From contig PHAN01000002.1 of NCBI GenBank assembly GCA_002841695.1, forward strand, positions 26,807 through 90,806: 64,000 bases of DNA, read 5' to 3'. How positions within the stretch are numbered: the first letter of the stretch is position 1; every line of letters begins with the position of its first letter. Position numbers and translations under genes: made by a program. Under the pieces are notes generated by a model. That model was not told where the DNA came from. It saw only the letters and a list, made by a program, of their open reading frames with translations, and ran no database searches. This DNA is from Elusimicrobia bacterium HGW-Elusimicrobia-1 (GTDB lineage: Bacteria; Elusimicrobiota; Endomicrobiia; PHAN01). This document shows, one piece after another, positions 26,516 to 35,181 of this stretch.

Positions 26516-27256
26516 ATGTGTAACGGAGTAAAAAGAGTTTTTTTGCGCTCGGCGGTTCTGGTGGCCGCATTTGCGTCTATGAGCGCGGCTTCCGTCATAG
26601 AACCCTGGCGTAACGATATTTCACCGGCGGCCACGCCGCGATCGGAACATTCGTTCGGCGCCTCCGTGCTGCTTGCCGACGGATATATTGAAACGCCGTT
26701 TAAGATTTTTTACGGGATTTCCGACAACGCGGAGCTTGCGACGCGCTGGGGCGCCATTTTCGCCGACGGCCAGGCGGGCATATCCGACCTGAAGTTCGCG
26801 GTTAAATACAATTTGACAAAAATCGCCGGCGATGTTCCCGCCATATTTATTGAGGGCGGTGTTTCTCTGCCGACGGCCGACCACACAAGAGGCCTTGGCG
26901 CCGGCGGGGTGGGATTGTCCGCCGGATGGAACATCATAAAAGAAATGAAGCCCTTGCGCGTTTTCGCGGCGCTGGCCGGCGAATTCAACGACAACGACGT
27001 CCTTGCCGGAGCGAGGCCGCCGCGGGTATTTTCATTTAAGGCGGGCGCCCGTTACGACTACAAAAAGGACATTGTTCTGACGGGCGAGCTCAAGGGCTTC
27101 AATAATTACCGGCGGAATCCCGACGCTTTCAAACAGGAGCTTTATCTGTCGCCGGGAGTTCATTATTCCGGCAGTTTTCCGTTCTCGGCCGCCGTTCTTT
27201 TGGGCATGAGCGGCGATTCCCGGCGGTTTGCGATTTATTTGGAGAAAAATTTCTAA
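26516..27256 (+). CDS. Secreted beta-barrel outer-membrane protein of unknown function
   Basis: This 246-aa protein has a CGGAGA ribosome-binding site and a signal peptide (LRSAVLVAAFASMSAAS). The remainder is a pattern of alternating beta-strands ending in a terminal phenylalanine (YLEKNF), as outer-membrane barrels do. Stretches such as GISDNAELATRWG and GEFNDND resemble the MetA-pathway/transporter-type barrels. It follows the WecA-like gene by 17 nt and precedes PhoH by 11 nt. No specific function can be assigned. Confidence 0.65.
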   Translation: MCNGVKRVFLRSAVLVAAFASMSAASVIEPWRNDISPAATPRSEHSFGASVLLADGYIETPFKIFYGISDNAELATRWGAIFADGQAGISDLKFAVKYNLTKIAGDVPAIFIEGGVSLPTADHTRGLGAGGVGLSAGWNIIKEMKPLRVFAALAGEFNDNDVLAGARPPRVFSFKAGARYDYKKDIVLTGELKGFNNYRRNPDAFKQELYLSPGVHYSGSFPFSAAVLLGMSGDSRRFAIYLEKNF

Positions 27257-27267
27257 AGGAGCGCCTG

Positions 27268-28569
27268 ATGAAAATATTCGTACTCGACACTAACGTCCTG
27301 ATTCACGACCCCGACGCCTTTTTATCTTTCAAGAATTCCGAAGTCGTGATACCCATCACCGTCATAGAAGAACTCGACGGATTTAAGCGCGCCAACGACG
27401 AGCGCGGCAGGGCTGCCAGGGCCATCAGCAGGAATCTTAACGCGCTGCGAACCGGCGGAAAATTGTCCGAGGGGGTAAAGCTTTCAAACGGCTCCATTCT
27501 CAAGATTATTCTCGGCTCCGAGTCGGAAAAACATCTTCCTTTCGCGGCGTCTTTGGCCGACAACAGAATTTTGTCCATAGTTCTCGACGTTCAGAGCCGC
27601 AAAAAGGGCGAAAAAGTCGTATTCATAACCAAGGACATAAATCTTAGAATCAAGGCCGAGGTGCTGGGCATAGACGCGCAGGATTACGAGAAGGAAAAAG
27701 TGCGCGTGGAGGATCTTTACAACGGCTGGCAGGAAGTGGAAGTGCCCGACGCGGATATCGACGCGTTTTACGCGGGCAAAAAAGCGGCCGCTCCGTCGGA
27801 TTTGCTGGCTAACGAATGCGTTATCCTCAAGGGAAAAAACTCCGGCAAAAGCGCCATCGCAAAATATAACGCCCGCCAGATGCGCCTCCAGCCGCTTTTC
27901 CATCAGAACGCCACTCCGTGGGGGCTCAAACCGCTTAACGTGCACCAGAAATTCGCGTTCGAGCTGCTTCTGTGCAACGAAATAAATCTGGTTACGCTGA
28001 TAGGCGTTCCCGGCGCGGGGAAGACACTGATTGCTCTGGCCTGCGGAATGCAGAAGGTGCTCGAAGAAAAAAACTATACGAAACTTTTTATCGCGCGTCC
28101 CGTCGTTCCCATGGGCAGGGACATAGGTTATCTGCCCGGAACCAAAGAAGAAAAACTGACCTCGTGGATGGGAGCCGTTTACGACAACTTTGAGTTTTTG
28201 CTTGAAAAAAAGAATCCGGGCGCGGACATCAGTTCCAAAGTGTCGTATCTTTTCGACACGGGCGCGCTTGAAATCGAGGCGCTTACATATATAAGAGGCC
28301 GCTCGCTGCCGAATCAGTATATCGTCATAGACGACGCGCAAAATCTGACTCCCCACGAAGTCAAGACCATAATTTCCCGCGCCGGCGCGGGAACGAAAAT
28401 AATACTCACCGGCGACCCGCACCAGATAGACAACCCGTATCTCGACGCTTCGTCTAACGGATTGACGAATCTCGTGGAAAGATTCAAGGGACAGGAAATG
28501 TACGGGCACATCACTTTCAACAAATCGGAAAGAAGCGCGTTGGCTGCGCTGGCCTCCGACCTGCTTTGA
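27268..28569 (+). CDS. PIN-PhoH family ATPase/ribonuclease
   Basis: This 433-aa protein has AAAGGAG upstream of the ATG. The N-terminal PIN domain (about 1-130) begins IFVLDTNVLIHDPDA with later acidic residues (EELDGFKR, ITKDINLRIKA). The C-terminal PhoH domain has Walker A GVPGAGKT (about 246) and a DDAQNL Walker B-like motif, with GDPHQIDNPY as the conserved sensor. This PhoH2 architecture is known for RNA helicase plus ribonuclease activity. It acts in the cytoplasm on RNA. It is the last gene before repeat element A. Confidence 0.93.
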   Translation: MKIFVLDTNVLIHDPDAFLSFKNSEVVIPITVIEELDGFKRANDERGRAARAISRNLNALRTGGKLSEGVKLSNGSILKIILGSESEKHLPFAASLADNRILSIVLDVQSRKKGEKVVFITKDINLRIKAEVLGIDAQDYEKEKVRVEDLYNGWQEVEVPDADIDAFYAGKKAAAPSDLLANECVILKGKNSGKSAIAKYNARQMRLQPLFHQNATPWGLKPLNVHQKFAFELLLCNEINLVTLIGVPGAGKTLIALACGMQKVLEEKNYTKLFIARPVVPMGRDIGYLPGTKEEKLTSWMGAVYDNFEFLLEKKNPGADISSKVSYLFDTGALEIEALTYIRGRSLPNQYIVIDDAQNLTPHEVKTIISRAGAGTKIILTGDPHQIDNPYLDASSNGLTNLVERFKGQEMYGHITFNKSERSALAALASDLL

Positions 28570-28611
28570 GGACAGGATTAAAAGGCAGGGTTAAGGATTA
28601 AGCAGTAAGTT

Positions 28612-28666
28612 TGTAGCGGGCGAATTGCTATTCGCCGAATTTGTGGGATAGCAATCCCACCGCTAC
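28612..28666. repeat. TGTAGCGG...CCGCTAC palindromic element (copy A)
   Basis: Outer inverted ends TGTAGCGG and CCGCTAC enclose two hairpins: GGCGAAT/ATTCGCC (28619-28636) and GTGGGAT/ATCCCAC (28643-28660). Copy B is at 34687 and a rearranged minus-strand copy is at 61845-61907. Confidence 0.85.
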
Positions 28667-28684
28667 CGGTGATGCTGAATTATT

Positions 28685-29557
28685 ATGGAACGACTTTTCG
28701 CGGATCTTCACTTGCATACGGCCTACTCCGACGGAACTTTTAGTCCGGTGGAATTGGTGCGCTATGCTCAGAAGGCCGGTTTATCGGCGATAAGCATTAC
28801 CGATCACGATATAACGGATGGCATAACCGAGGGCTTAAAAGAGGGAGCCAAGCGCGGCGTGGAGGTGATTCCCGGCATAGAACTTTCGGCAGAACTCAAG
28901 ACGTCGGGCGAGCACGAGATGCATATACTCGGATACTATCTTAACTGGGAAAGCGTGAAATTCCAGGAAGAACTTAAACTTTTCCGTCAAGCGCGAGAAA
29001 GACGCGCGTTTCATATCCTCGACAAACTTGCCCAGATAGGCATTAAGCTCAACGAAGAGAGGCTTTTCAAAATCGCGGGCATAGGAAGCATAGGCCGCCT
29101 GCACTTCGCGAAGGCCATGCTGGAAGAAAAAATCGTCTCGCACACTCAGGAGGCCTTTGAAAAATATCTCGGCGAAGGACGTCCCGCGTACGTGCCCAAA
29201 CTTCGTCTTCAGCCGGAGGACGCCATAAGGATGATTCATCGCGTGGGGGGACTTCCCGTGCTGGCGCATCCGTTCTACGGCGGAATAAACAAGGCGACCG
29301 TAAAATCGCTCGTCAACAAAGGGCTTATGGGCATAGAAGTATGGCACATAAAACATCCGCCGGAGGCCGCCGCGAATTTCAAGAAGTGGGCGGAAGACCT
29401 CGGCATATTTATGACGGGCGGAACAGATTGTCACGGCAAACTTATGGAGGAAACCGTGCCGCTTCTGGGCCGTCTGAAAATAGATTATAAATATGTGGTC
29501 GACATGAAGCTGGCCAAGGCGCGTCTCGATAAAAACCGCGCCAGAATAATGGAATGA
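28685..29557 (+). CDS. PHP-domain metal-dependent phosphoesterase (TrpH/RNase AM-like)
   Basis: This 290-aa protein has the PHP motifs DLHLHTAYSDG (about 8), ITDHD and GIELSAEL, with late ligands LAHPFYGG and GTDCHG. The length and order match the YciV/TrpH group, cytoplasmic 3',5'-nucleoside bisphosphate phosphatases or 5'-3' RNases that trim RNA. It starts 19 nt after the end of palindrome copy A and lacks a clear ribosome-binding site. It is transcribed toward the B12 locus but is separated from it by a promoter and a riboswitch. Confidence 0.88.
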   Translation: MERLFADLHLHTAYSDGTFSPVELVRYAQKAGLSAISITDHDITDGITEGLKEGAKRGVEVIPGIELSAELKTSGEHEMHILGYYLNWESVKFQEELKLFRQARERRAFHILDKLAQIGIKLNEERLFKIAGIGSIGRLHFAKAMLEEKIVSHTQEAFEKYLGEGRPAYVPKLRLQPEDAIRMIHRVGGLPVLAHPFYGGINKATVKSLVNKGLMGIEVWHIKHPPEAAANFKKWAEDLGIFMTGGTDCHGKLMEETVPLLGRLKIDYKYVVDMKLAKARLDKNRARIME

Positions 29558-29571
29558 CACCGCGGCCGCAC

Positions 29572-29601
29572 TTGACAGCCGCTTGTATTTTTTGATATAG
29601 T
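29572..29601 (+). promoter_or_regulatory. Sigma70 promoter of the B12-uptake operon
   Basis: A consensus -35 TTGACA (29572-29577) and -10 TATAGT (29596-29601) are separated by 18 bp. They lie directly upstream of the cobalamin riboswitch. Confidence 0.75.
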
Positions 29602-29603
29602 CC

Positions 29604-29765
29604 CGCCCGCAGTAAAAATCCGCGCGAAGGAAGTCCGGTAAAATCCCGGCGCTGCCCCGCAACGGTAAATCCAGCATGTCTGGATGAGCCCGGTCTATCG
29701 CGCGTTCACGGCGAACGTCGTTTCCGACGAGGATTCAGACGAGCGCCGCGACTTCGAGGGAAGAA
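29604..29765 (+). promoter_or_regulatory. Cobalamin (adenosylcobalamin/B12) riboswitch
   Basis: The conserved core AAGTCCGGTAAAATCCCGGC followed by GCTGCCCCGCAACGGTA (29631-29667) is the cobalamin-aptamer signature. A CCAG/CTGG hairpin (29671-29683) and further helices (for example CGTCG/CGACG at 29716-29729) complete the fold. The region after 29735 contains a somewhat degenerate B12 box. A terminator follows at 29775. The riboswitch should shut off btuFCD, and probably the BtuB-like receptor, when cobalamin is abundant. Confidence 0.92.
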
Positions 29766-29774
29766 AACCGCGAT

Positions 29775-29809
29775 AACCTCGCTTTCTCTTCTTGAAGGCG
29801 GGGTTTTTT
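29775..29809 (+). terminator. Rho-independent terminator of the cobalamin riboswitch
   Basis: The stem AACCTCGCTTT / AAGGCGGGGTT (29775-29785 and 29795-29805, two G-U pairs) has a nine-base loop and a T run (29804-29809). Its position after the aptamer suggests regulated termination. Confidence 0.85.
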
Positions 29810-29858
29810 ATTTTGGGCATCGAGGTATTTGAAACCGTTGAAAAATCCTTGTCATGTC

Positions 29859-29878
29859 ATTCCCGCGAAAGCGGGAAT
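29859..29878. repeat. dRS3-like palindrome ATTCCCGCGAAAGCGGGAAT
   Basis: This is a perfect inverted repeat with a short central spacer, of the widely dispersed ATTCCC-N8-GGGAAT type. It lies between the riboswitch terminator and the btuF start. Its translation gives the well-known spurious SFPRKRESR peptide. Confidence 0.8.
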
Positions 29879-29970
29879 CCAGATTTTCCGTCGTAGTATG
29901 GATTCGTCCCCGAATGTCTTTATCGGGGATAATACGGAAAAAAGGGGGTGTTTTTCAATCGGCTCAAGTT

Positions 29971-30804
29971 ATGAAAAGCATATTTCTGAAATTATCGCTG
30001 TTGACGGTTTTCTTGGCTTCCGCGGCCTTCGCTGTCCGCGCGGAGACGCCGGCCCCGCGCATAATTTCTCTGGCGCCCTCTTTGACGGAGATACTTTTTG
30101 AACTGGGGCTTTCCGAGACCGTGGTCGGAGTGACATCTTACTGCGACTGGCCGCCCGAGGCGGCGCGGAAAGAGAAAGTGGGCGATTATCTTACTCCGGC
30201 CATAGAAAAAATCGTCTCGCTTAAACCCGCGATGGTGTTCTCTCTGTCCGACGGAAAGACCGCGCGCATATTGCGGAATATGGGGATAAAGGTTTATGTT
30301 TCCGATCCGCAGGATTTTTCGTCGCTGAAACAAACGGTAACGGATATCGGACGCATTACGGGTAAACCCGCCGCTGCCTCTGGGCTTGTCGCCGAACTGG
30401 ATTCGGTTGTTCGCGGCGAAAAAAAACGCGCAGCCGCGCGGCCTGTCTCGGAGAAGCCGCGCTTGTACATAGAGACGAACTATCCGCCGCCGTGGAGCTG
30501 TTCCGACAAGAGCTTTCTGGGCGAAGCGGCCGGATTCATCGGATGCCGGAACATATTCTCCGTCGCGCGAAAAGGTTTTTTTCCGGTGTCTTCCGAGACG
30601 ATAATAAGAGAAAATCCCGATGTCATTCTGGTTTTAAGCGGCGATGAAAACATCGCCTCGCGGACGGGTTTTGCCGGAATAAAAGCCATCAAAAATTCGA
30701 ACGTCATAATCTGGTCCGATCGCGGCGCGCTGGTCAGAGCGTCGCCGAGGATGATACGCAATTTGCCCGCGTTGCGCAAAAGGATATTCACAGATGAAGA
30801 ATAA
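29971..30804 (+). CDS. btuF: Periplasmic cobalamin-binding protein (BtuF-like)
   Basis: This protein has 277 aa from the ATG at 29971, where a signal peptide begins (MKSIFLKLSLLTVFLASAAF). Upstream in-frame codons come from the dRS3-like repeat and are not used. The mature part matches class III binding proteins: RIISLAPSLTEILFELGL, VGVTSYCDWPPEA and the late VILVLSGDEN. It captures cobalamin or another chelate in the periplasm and feeds BtuCD. Its end overlaps btuC by 11 nt. The riboswitch upstream makes vitamin B12 or a corrinoid the most likely ligand. Confidence 0.87.
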   Translation: MKSIFLKLSLLTVFLASAAFAVRAETPAPRIISLAPSLTEILFELGLSETVVGVTSYCDWPPEAARKEKVGDYLTPAIEKIVSLKPAMVFSLSDGKTARILRNMGIKVYVSDPQDFSSLKQTVTDIGRITGKPAAASGLVAELDSVVRGEKKRAAARPVSEKPRLYIETNYPPPWSCSDKSFLGEAAGFIGCRNIFSVARKGFFPVSSETIIRENPDVILVLSGDENIASRTGFAGIKAIKNSNVIIWSDRGALVRASPRMIRNLPALRKRIFTDEE

Positions 30805-31726
30805 GAATGCGGCGCTGATGGTCGTTGCGCTTGCCGCTGTCGCGGCCGCGTCGCTGTTTGTCGGAAGCGCCGGCGGATTCGACCCCGAAATTGTTTTGCG
30901 GCTGCGTTTGCCCAGAGTGATTCTGGGAGTGCTTGTCGGCGGCGCTCTGGCGTCGTCGGGCGCGGTGTATCAGAATATACTCAGAAATCCTCTGGCCGAC
31001 CCTTACATACTCGGATCGGCTTCGGGCGCGGCTCTCGGCGTGGCTATGGCGGAGGCCTTCGGCGCGAGATATATGGCGCCGCTTTTTTCGTTCGTTTTCT
31101 CCTTCGCCGCGACGGCCTTCGTGTTTGCGGCCGCGAACGGTTTCGGGCGCGGCGTGTCGGCGTCGCCGTCGTCGGGTCGGCTGATTCTGGTGGGCGTCGC
31201 GGTTAACGTGTTTATCTCCGGCGCGATAATACTTTTTTACTATGTTTCGGCCAGAGACGCCCACACCCTCGTAATGTTTTTGTTCGGCAATCTGCAGGAA
31301 AATAATCCGCGGCTCATAGCCGTGGCCGCGCTGGCGTCGGCGCCCTGCATCTGGCTGCTTGTAAAGTCCGCGCCGTCTCTGGACACGTTCGCGCTGGGAG
31401 AAGAAAAATCCGCCACAATCGGAACGAATGTCGCAGGACGTCGCCTTGCGGCGGCGGCGCTTGTGTCCGTGCTGACGGGCGTCAGCGTTTCATTGGCGGG
31501 AGTGATCGGTTTCGTGGGACTTGTGGCGCCGCACGCGGCCCGTATTTTTGTGGGGCCGTCATTGAAAAAACTGATACCGTCGGCTTTTGTCGTCGGAGCG
31601 ATATATCTGGTTATCTCCGACGCGGCGGCGCGCTCGCTGTTTGCGCCCGTGGAGCTTCCCGTCGGCGTGGTAAGCGCGATATTGGGCGCGCCGTATTTCA
31701 TATACATACTGTCGCGCGGAGAATGA
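30794..31726 (+). CDS. btuC: Cobalamin ABC transporter permease (BtuC, FecCD family)
   Basis: This 310-aa protein has about nine to ten helices. Signature segments are RLPRVILGVLVGGALASSGA, the coupling-loop motif YQNILRNPLADPYILGSASG and GFVGLVAPHAAR near the C-terminus, all typical of the FecCD/BtuC family. It forms the inner-membrane channel with the ATPase at 31723, whose start overlaps its stop by ATGA. AAGGA lies about 8 nt before the ATG. Regulation by the upstream riboswitch indicates a corrinoid substrate rather than iron. Confidence 0.9.
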   Translation: MKNKNAALMVVALAAVAAASLFVGSAGGFDPEIVLRLRLPRVILGVLVGGALASSGAVYQNILRNPLADPYILGSASGAALGVAMAEAFGARYMAPLFSFVFSFAATAFVFAAANGFGRGVSASPSSGRLILVGVAVNVFISGAIILFYYVSARDAHTLVMFLFGNLQENNPRLIAVAALASAPCIWLLVKSAPSLDTFALGEEKSATIGTNVAGRRLAAAALVSVLTGVSVSLAGVIGFVGLVAPHAARIFVGPSLKKLIPSAFVVGAIYLVISDAAARSLFAPVELPVGVVSAILGAPYFIYILSRGE

Positions 31727-32517
31727 TAATGAACAGGCCGGCAATGGAACTTTTCGACGTGCGTCGCAGCTTCGGCGCAAAAGAAGTGTTGCGCGGCGTT
31801 ACGCTTGAAGTTCCCCGAGGCGAGTTTCTCGGGATAATAGGCCCCAACGGCGCGGGCAAAACCACTCTGATAAAGTGCGTGCTGGGTTTATGCGATTACG
31901 AGGGGGAAATAAATATCGGCGGTGAATCCGTCCGCGGGTTATCCCGCCGCAAAATGGCTCGAAGAACGGCATATCTTCCGTCGGAAATAAACGCTATTTA
32001 CGACTACACAGTTACGGAAATACTCAGGATGAGCAGATATTCTCTGGGTAATTTTTGGGGCGATGCGGACGTCCATGGCGACGCCGCCTGCCGCGAATAT
32101 GCGCGCCTGGCCGCGATAGAACATCTGCTGGACAGAAAAATAAATTCGCTTTCCAGCGGCGAAAAGCAAATGGTTTATCTGGCGCAGGCCCTCGCGCAGG
32201 AATCGGAGGCGCTTGTGCTCGACGAGCCGACGTCTCATCTGGATTTGAATCACGCATCGATGTTTTTCGATTTGCTCGCGCGTCTCAACCGCGAGCGCGG
32301 CCTTACCATAATGTTCGTTAATCACGATATAAATCTCTCGGCGCAGTACGCCTCGCGGATTGCGTTGATGAAAGACGGGATTCTGTTTTGCGCGGGCATT
32401 CCGGACGATGTAATAACCGAAAAAAACATAAGGGCGGTTTACGGAATTGAGAATTTTTCCGTGCTGCAAAGCGCGGAAGGCCGCCCGCTTGTTTACATAC
32501 GAAGTAAGATTCGGTGA
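31723..32517 (+). CDS. btuD: Cobalamin ABC transporter ATPase (BtuD/FecE-like)
   Basis: This 264-aa protein starts at ATG 31723, overlapping the btuC stop (an ATG at 31744 is also in frame). Walker A is GPNGAGKTT, the signature is LSSGEKQ, Walker B is ALVLDEPTSHLDL, and the H-loop is VNHD. All catalytic elements are intact. It powers BtuC-dependent uptake in the inner membrane. It is the last gene before palindrome element 2 and the TonB-dependent receptor. Confidence 0.92.
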   Translation: MIMNRPAMELFDVRRSFGAKEVLRGVTLEVPRGEFLGIIGPNGAGKTTLIKCVLGLCDYEGEINIGGESVRGLSRRKMARRTAYLPSEINAIYDYTVTEILRMSRYSLGNFWGDADVHGDAACREYARLAAIEHLLDRKINSLSSGEKQMVYLAQALAQESEALVLDEPTSHLDLNHASMFFDLLARLNRERGLTIMFVNHDINLSAQYASRIALMKDGILFCAGIPDDVITEKNIRAVYGIENFSVLQSAEGRPLVYIRSKIR

Positions 32518-32526
32518 AATAATAAG

Positions 32527-32619
32527 GAAGTGGATAGTGAAGTAAAAAGAAGTGAATAGTGATTAGTGGACAGAAAAAAATACTATTCACCATCCACTAT
32601 TCACTAATCACTTTCTTTA
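32527..32619. repeat. GTGGATAGTG-type intergenic palindrome (element 2)
   Basis: The left arm contains AGTGGATAGTG and GTGAATAGTGATTAGTGG. The loop is AGAAAAAAATACT, and the right arm is the complement (CCATCCACTATTCACTAATC). It separates btuD from the receptor gene and ends just before an AAAGGAGG ribosome-binding site. Confidence 0.85.
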
Positions 32620-32632
32620 CAAAGGAGGCAGT

Positions 32633-34666
32633 ATGTTTAAGAAATCAATCGTTTGTCTTGTTTCAACGGTTCTCTGCGCGGTGCTCGCGCTACCGGTCTT
32701 GCTTTCGGCTCAGATCGCAGATGTGAATTATGCCGGCGGAGGAGACGCGTATCTTGCGATTGAGCGTACCAACGTTACGTCGCGCAAGGGTTTACCGTCG
32801 GATTCTTTCCGCTCGGCCGGTAACGTCACCGTCATAGAAAAAGCCGACATAGAGAAACTCGGCGCCTCAACTCTCACGGATGTTTTGCGGCTCCAGCAGG
32901 GGATAATAGTAAGGGATTTTACCGGAAGCGGCAAAACCGTCGGCATTGATTTGAGGGGATTCGGCGAAACGGGAGCATCCAATGTTCTGGTGCTCGTCAA
33001 CGGCCGCCGCACGAACAACATAGATATGTCGAATGTGGACTGGGCGCAAATTCCTCTGTCCGCCGTCGAAAGAATAGAGATAATCCGCGGACCCTCGGCG
33101 GTGCTTTACGGCGACAACGCGACGGGCGGTGTCATAAACATCATCACCGCATTTTCGCCCGAAGATAAGACGAGCATCTCGGCGGAAAGCGGCTCTTTCG
33201 GGCGCGGCGCGGCGCGTCTGGATTTTTCGGGGCGCAGGGGTGAAACGTCGTTCAGAGTGTCAGCCGGCAGGGAATCCGTCGGAGGTTACAGGGAAAACTC
33301 CGGCATCGGAAGCTCGGACATTAACGCGTTCATCGCGCGCAAAATCGCCAAGACGAAGTTGTCGATAGATTTCGGTTTTCACGGCGACAGGTACGGAATG
33401 CCCGGCGCTTTAAGCGAGGCGGACTGGGACAAGGGAAATCTTACGAAGGCGGCCTCGACGAGAAACGAGGCGGGAACGAATGATTCCTACGCGCAGATTT
33501 CTTTGGGAGCGACAGTAACTCCGCGATTCGACAACGAAGTCATCCTGTCGTTCAGGAGCCGCACAGCGGCATCGTACTGGAGAGATTACTACGACCCTAT
33601 ATGGTTTCCGAATCCCGGCGAACAGCGCAAGACCGAAACTTTCGGAGCGCTCAATAAGGCGTTATTCGCGGATGCGCCCGTCGGCAGCGTCACTTGCGGT
33701 GTGGAGGCGTATTTCGCGGGTCAGACGGTTGTTGACCTCGATGTAAACGACGTGCCTGTGCCCGGCTCGACGGCTCTCAGGAAAAACACACTGTCCGTTT
33801 ATGCCGAGGACGAAATAAAACTTCTGGGCGATGATCTCAGAATTATCGGCGGCGCAAGATACGAAATGGCCGCGTTTTCCTTTGAGACGGCCGGTTCGGA
33901 CGAAATGAAAATATCTTCGCCTGTGGCGGCATATTCTCTCGGAGCGAATTATCTTGTCGACGAGAAAACTTCGGTCTACGCCAAATGGGCGACGGCGTTC
34001 CGCGCCCCGACCGTGGACGAATACTACAGCGTATGGGGCGGTCTCAACGCATCGCTGGTCAATCAGGCGACCAAATCCGTCGAGCTGGGAGTAAAAAAGA
34101 TTTTCGGACGGACGGTGTCGGGAAATCTTTCCGTTTTTCAAACGGATACCGAGAATGAAATATATTTCAATCCCTTCGACCCTGTTACATTTACAGGCGG
34201 AGCCAACGAAAACTATCCGGCAACGCGCCGCACAGGCGCCGAACTGGGCGCAGTGTATTCGCCGTCGAAAATATACTCGCTGAAAGCGAATTACACCTAC
34301 ACCGACGCGAAAATCACCGGCGGAGATTACAAGGATTCCGTTGTGCCCGCAGTTCCGGCGCATTCCGCATCTTTGATAAACACTCTGACATCGGGAAGAT
34401 ACGTCGTGAGTATGTCGGGTAATTACGTCGGTGAAAGATATTTCATCAGCGACCAGAAAAACGTTTCCCCGCAACTGCCGGCCCACGTTCGCGCCGACGT
34501 CAAGGCGTCTTACTCTCTTGACGGCGTAAAGATATTCGCAGGCGTCAATAATATTCTTGACGCGAAATATTCCGAGTACGGAGTGTCCAACATTGCCGGC
34601 ACGGCGAGAAATTACTATCCTTCGCCCGCCAGAAACTTCTTCGGCGGAATAGAGGTGGTATTTTAA
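32633..34666 (+). CDS. TonB-dependent outer-membrane receptor (BtuB-like)
   Basis: This 677-aa protein has a strong AAAGGAGG site and a signal peptide (MFKKSIVCLVSTVLCAVLAL). A plug domain (about 50-170) carries GIDLRGFG, VLVNGRRTNN, the IEIIRGPSAVLYGDNATGGV motif and NIIT. A 22-strand barrel with a C-terminal aromatic end (FFGGIEVVF) follows. It takes up a large substrate with TonB energy. The location after the B12-riboswitch operon makes cobalamin the leading candidate. The gene name is left open because ligand loops cannot be read. No tonB/exbBD gene is seen in the window. Confidence 0.9.
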   Translation: MFKKSIVCLVSTVLCAVLALPVLLSAQIADVNYAGGGDAYLAIERTNVTSRKGLPSDSFRSAGNVTVIEKADIEKLGASTLTDVLRLQQGIIVRDFTGSGKTVGIDLRGFGETGASNVLVLVNGRRTNNIDMSNVDWAQIPLSAVERIEIIRGPSAVLYGDNATGGVINIITAFSPEDKTSISAESGSFGRGAARLDFSGRRGETSFRVSAGRESVGGYRENSGIGSSDINAFIARKIAKTKLSIDFGFHGDRYGMPGALSEADWDKGNLTKAASTRNEAGTNDSYAQISLGATVTPRFDNEVILSFRSRTAASYWRDYYDPIWFPNPGEQRKTETFGALNKALFADAPVGSVTCGVEAYFAGQTVVDLDVNDVPVPGSTALRKNTLSVYAEDEIKLLGDDLRIIGGARYEMAAFSFETAGSDEMKISSPVAAYSLGANYLVDEKTSVYAKWATAFRAPTVDEYYSVWGGLNASLVNQATKSVELGVKKIFGRTVSGNLSVFQTDTENEIYFNPFDPVTFTGGANENYPATRRTGAELGAVYSPSKIYSLKANYTYTDAKITGGDYKDSVVPAVPAHSASLINTLTSGRYVVSMSGNYVGERYFISDQKNVSPQLPAHVRADVKASYSLDGVKIFAGVNNILDAKYSEYGVSNIAGTARNYYPSPARNFFGGIEVVF

Positions 34667-34686
34667 GTTTCATATATCAGTGATTT

Positions 34687-34742
34687 TGTAGCGGGCGCAT
34701 TGCTATGCGCCACTATTGCGGGATAGCAATCCCACCGCTACA
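34687..34742. repeat. TGTAGCGG...CCGCTACA palindromic element (copy B)
   Basis: The ends TGTAGCGG (34687-34694) and CCGCTACA (34735-34742) are perfect inverted repeats. Inner hairpins GGCGCAT/ATGCGCC and GGGAT/ATCCC match copy A at 28612. Confidence 0.88.
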
Positions 34743-34754
34743 TAGCGGTAAAAA

Positions 34755-35004
34755 AATCCCCCTGTATCCCCCTTTATAAAGGGGGAATGAACAACAGGTA
34801 TAAAAACATCACCTTTTGGAGGAGAGGGTTGAGAGGGAAATCTGATTCCTTCTTTGAAAAAGGGAGCTGAGAGAAAAATCGGCTTCCCCCTTAGAAAAGG
34901 GGGCAAGGGGGTTGTGTTTTTCTCGGCGATTTTACAACCCCCGTACCCCCTCCGATGCCTTCGGATACGGAGTCTGCGACTTTGTTAAGGGGGAATTAAC
35001 TATT
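34755..35004. repeat. Cluster of CCCCCTTTATAAAGGGGG-type palindromes
   Basis: Several short palindromic G/C-run units lie together: CCCCCTTTATAAAGGGGG (near 34770), a CCCCCTTAGAAAAGGGGG unit (near 34885) and a long imperfect inverted pair ending near 35000. A T-rich tract and CCGATGCCTTCGGAT form further hairpins. The 515-bp gap between 34667 and 35181 holds only these repeats and a CCCCGCC/GGCGGGG hairpin (35014-35034). No gene was seen in it. Confidence 0.8.
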
Positions 35005-35013
35005 GTCCGACGA

Positions 35014-35034
35014 CCCCGCCGTAGTCTGGCGGGG
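35014..35034. repeat. CCCCGCC-N7-GGCGGGG hairpin
   Basis: This perfect 7-bp stem with a 7-base loop lies between the repeat cluster and the flavin reductase gene. No T run follows on the plus strand, so it is recorded as a hairpin and not as a terminator. Confidence 0.6.
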
Positions 35035-35181
35035 CGGCGGAGTTTGAAACCGCCTCAAAAATCCTGACTCATAGGCAGCGGGGTTTGGGGAAATAGACAA
35101 GAAAAAGAAACAAGAAAAGAAAGTTTGTGGTTTTGAGGAAAACAGACAAAAAAAATACGTTTGTGTCAGAGAGGTATCATT

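Noticed and set aside
29854..29970. N-terminal extension of BtuF (SFPRKRESR...)
   Set aside because: It is translated from a dRS3-type palindrome; a proper signal peptide begins at 29971.
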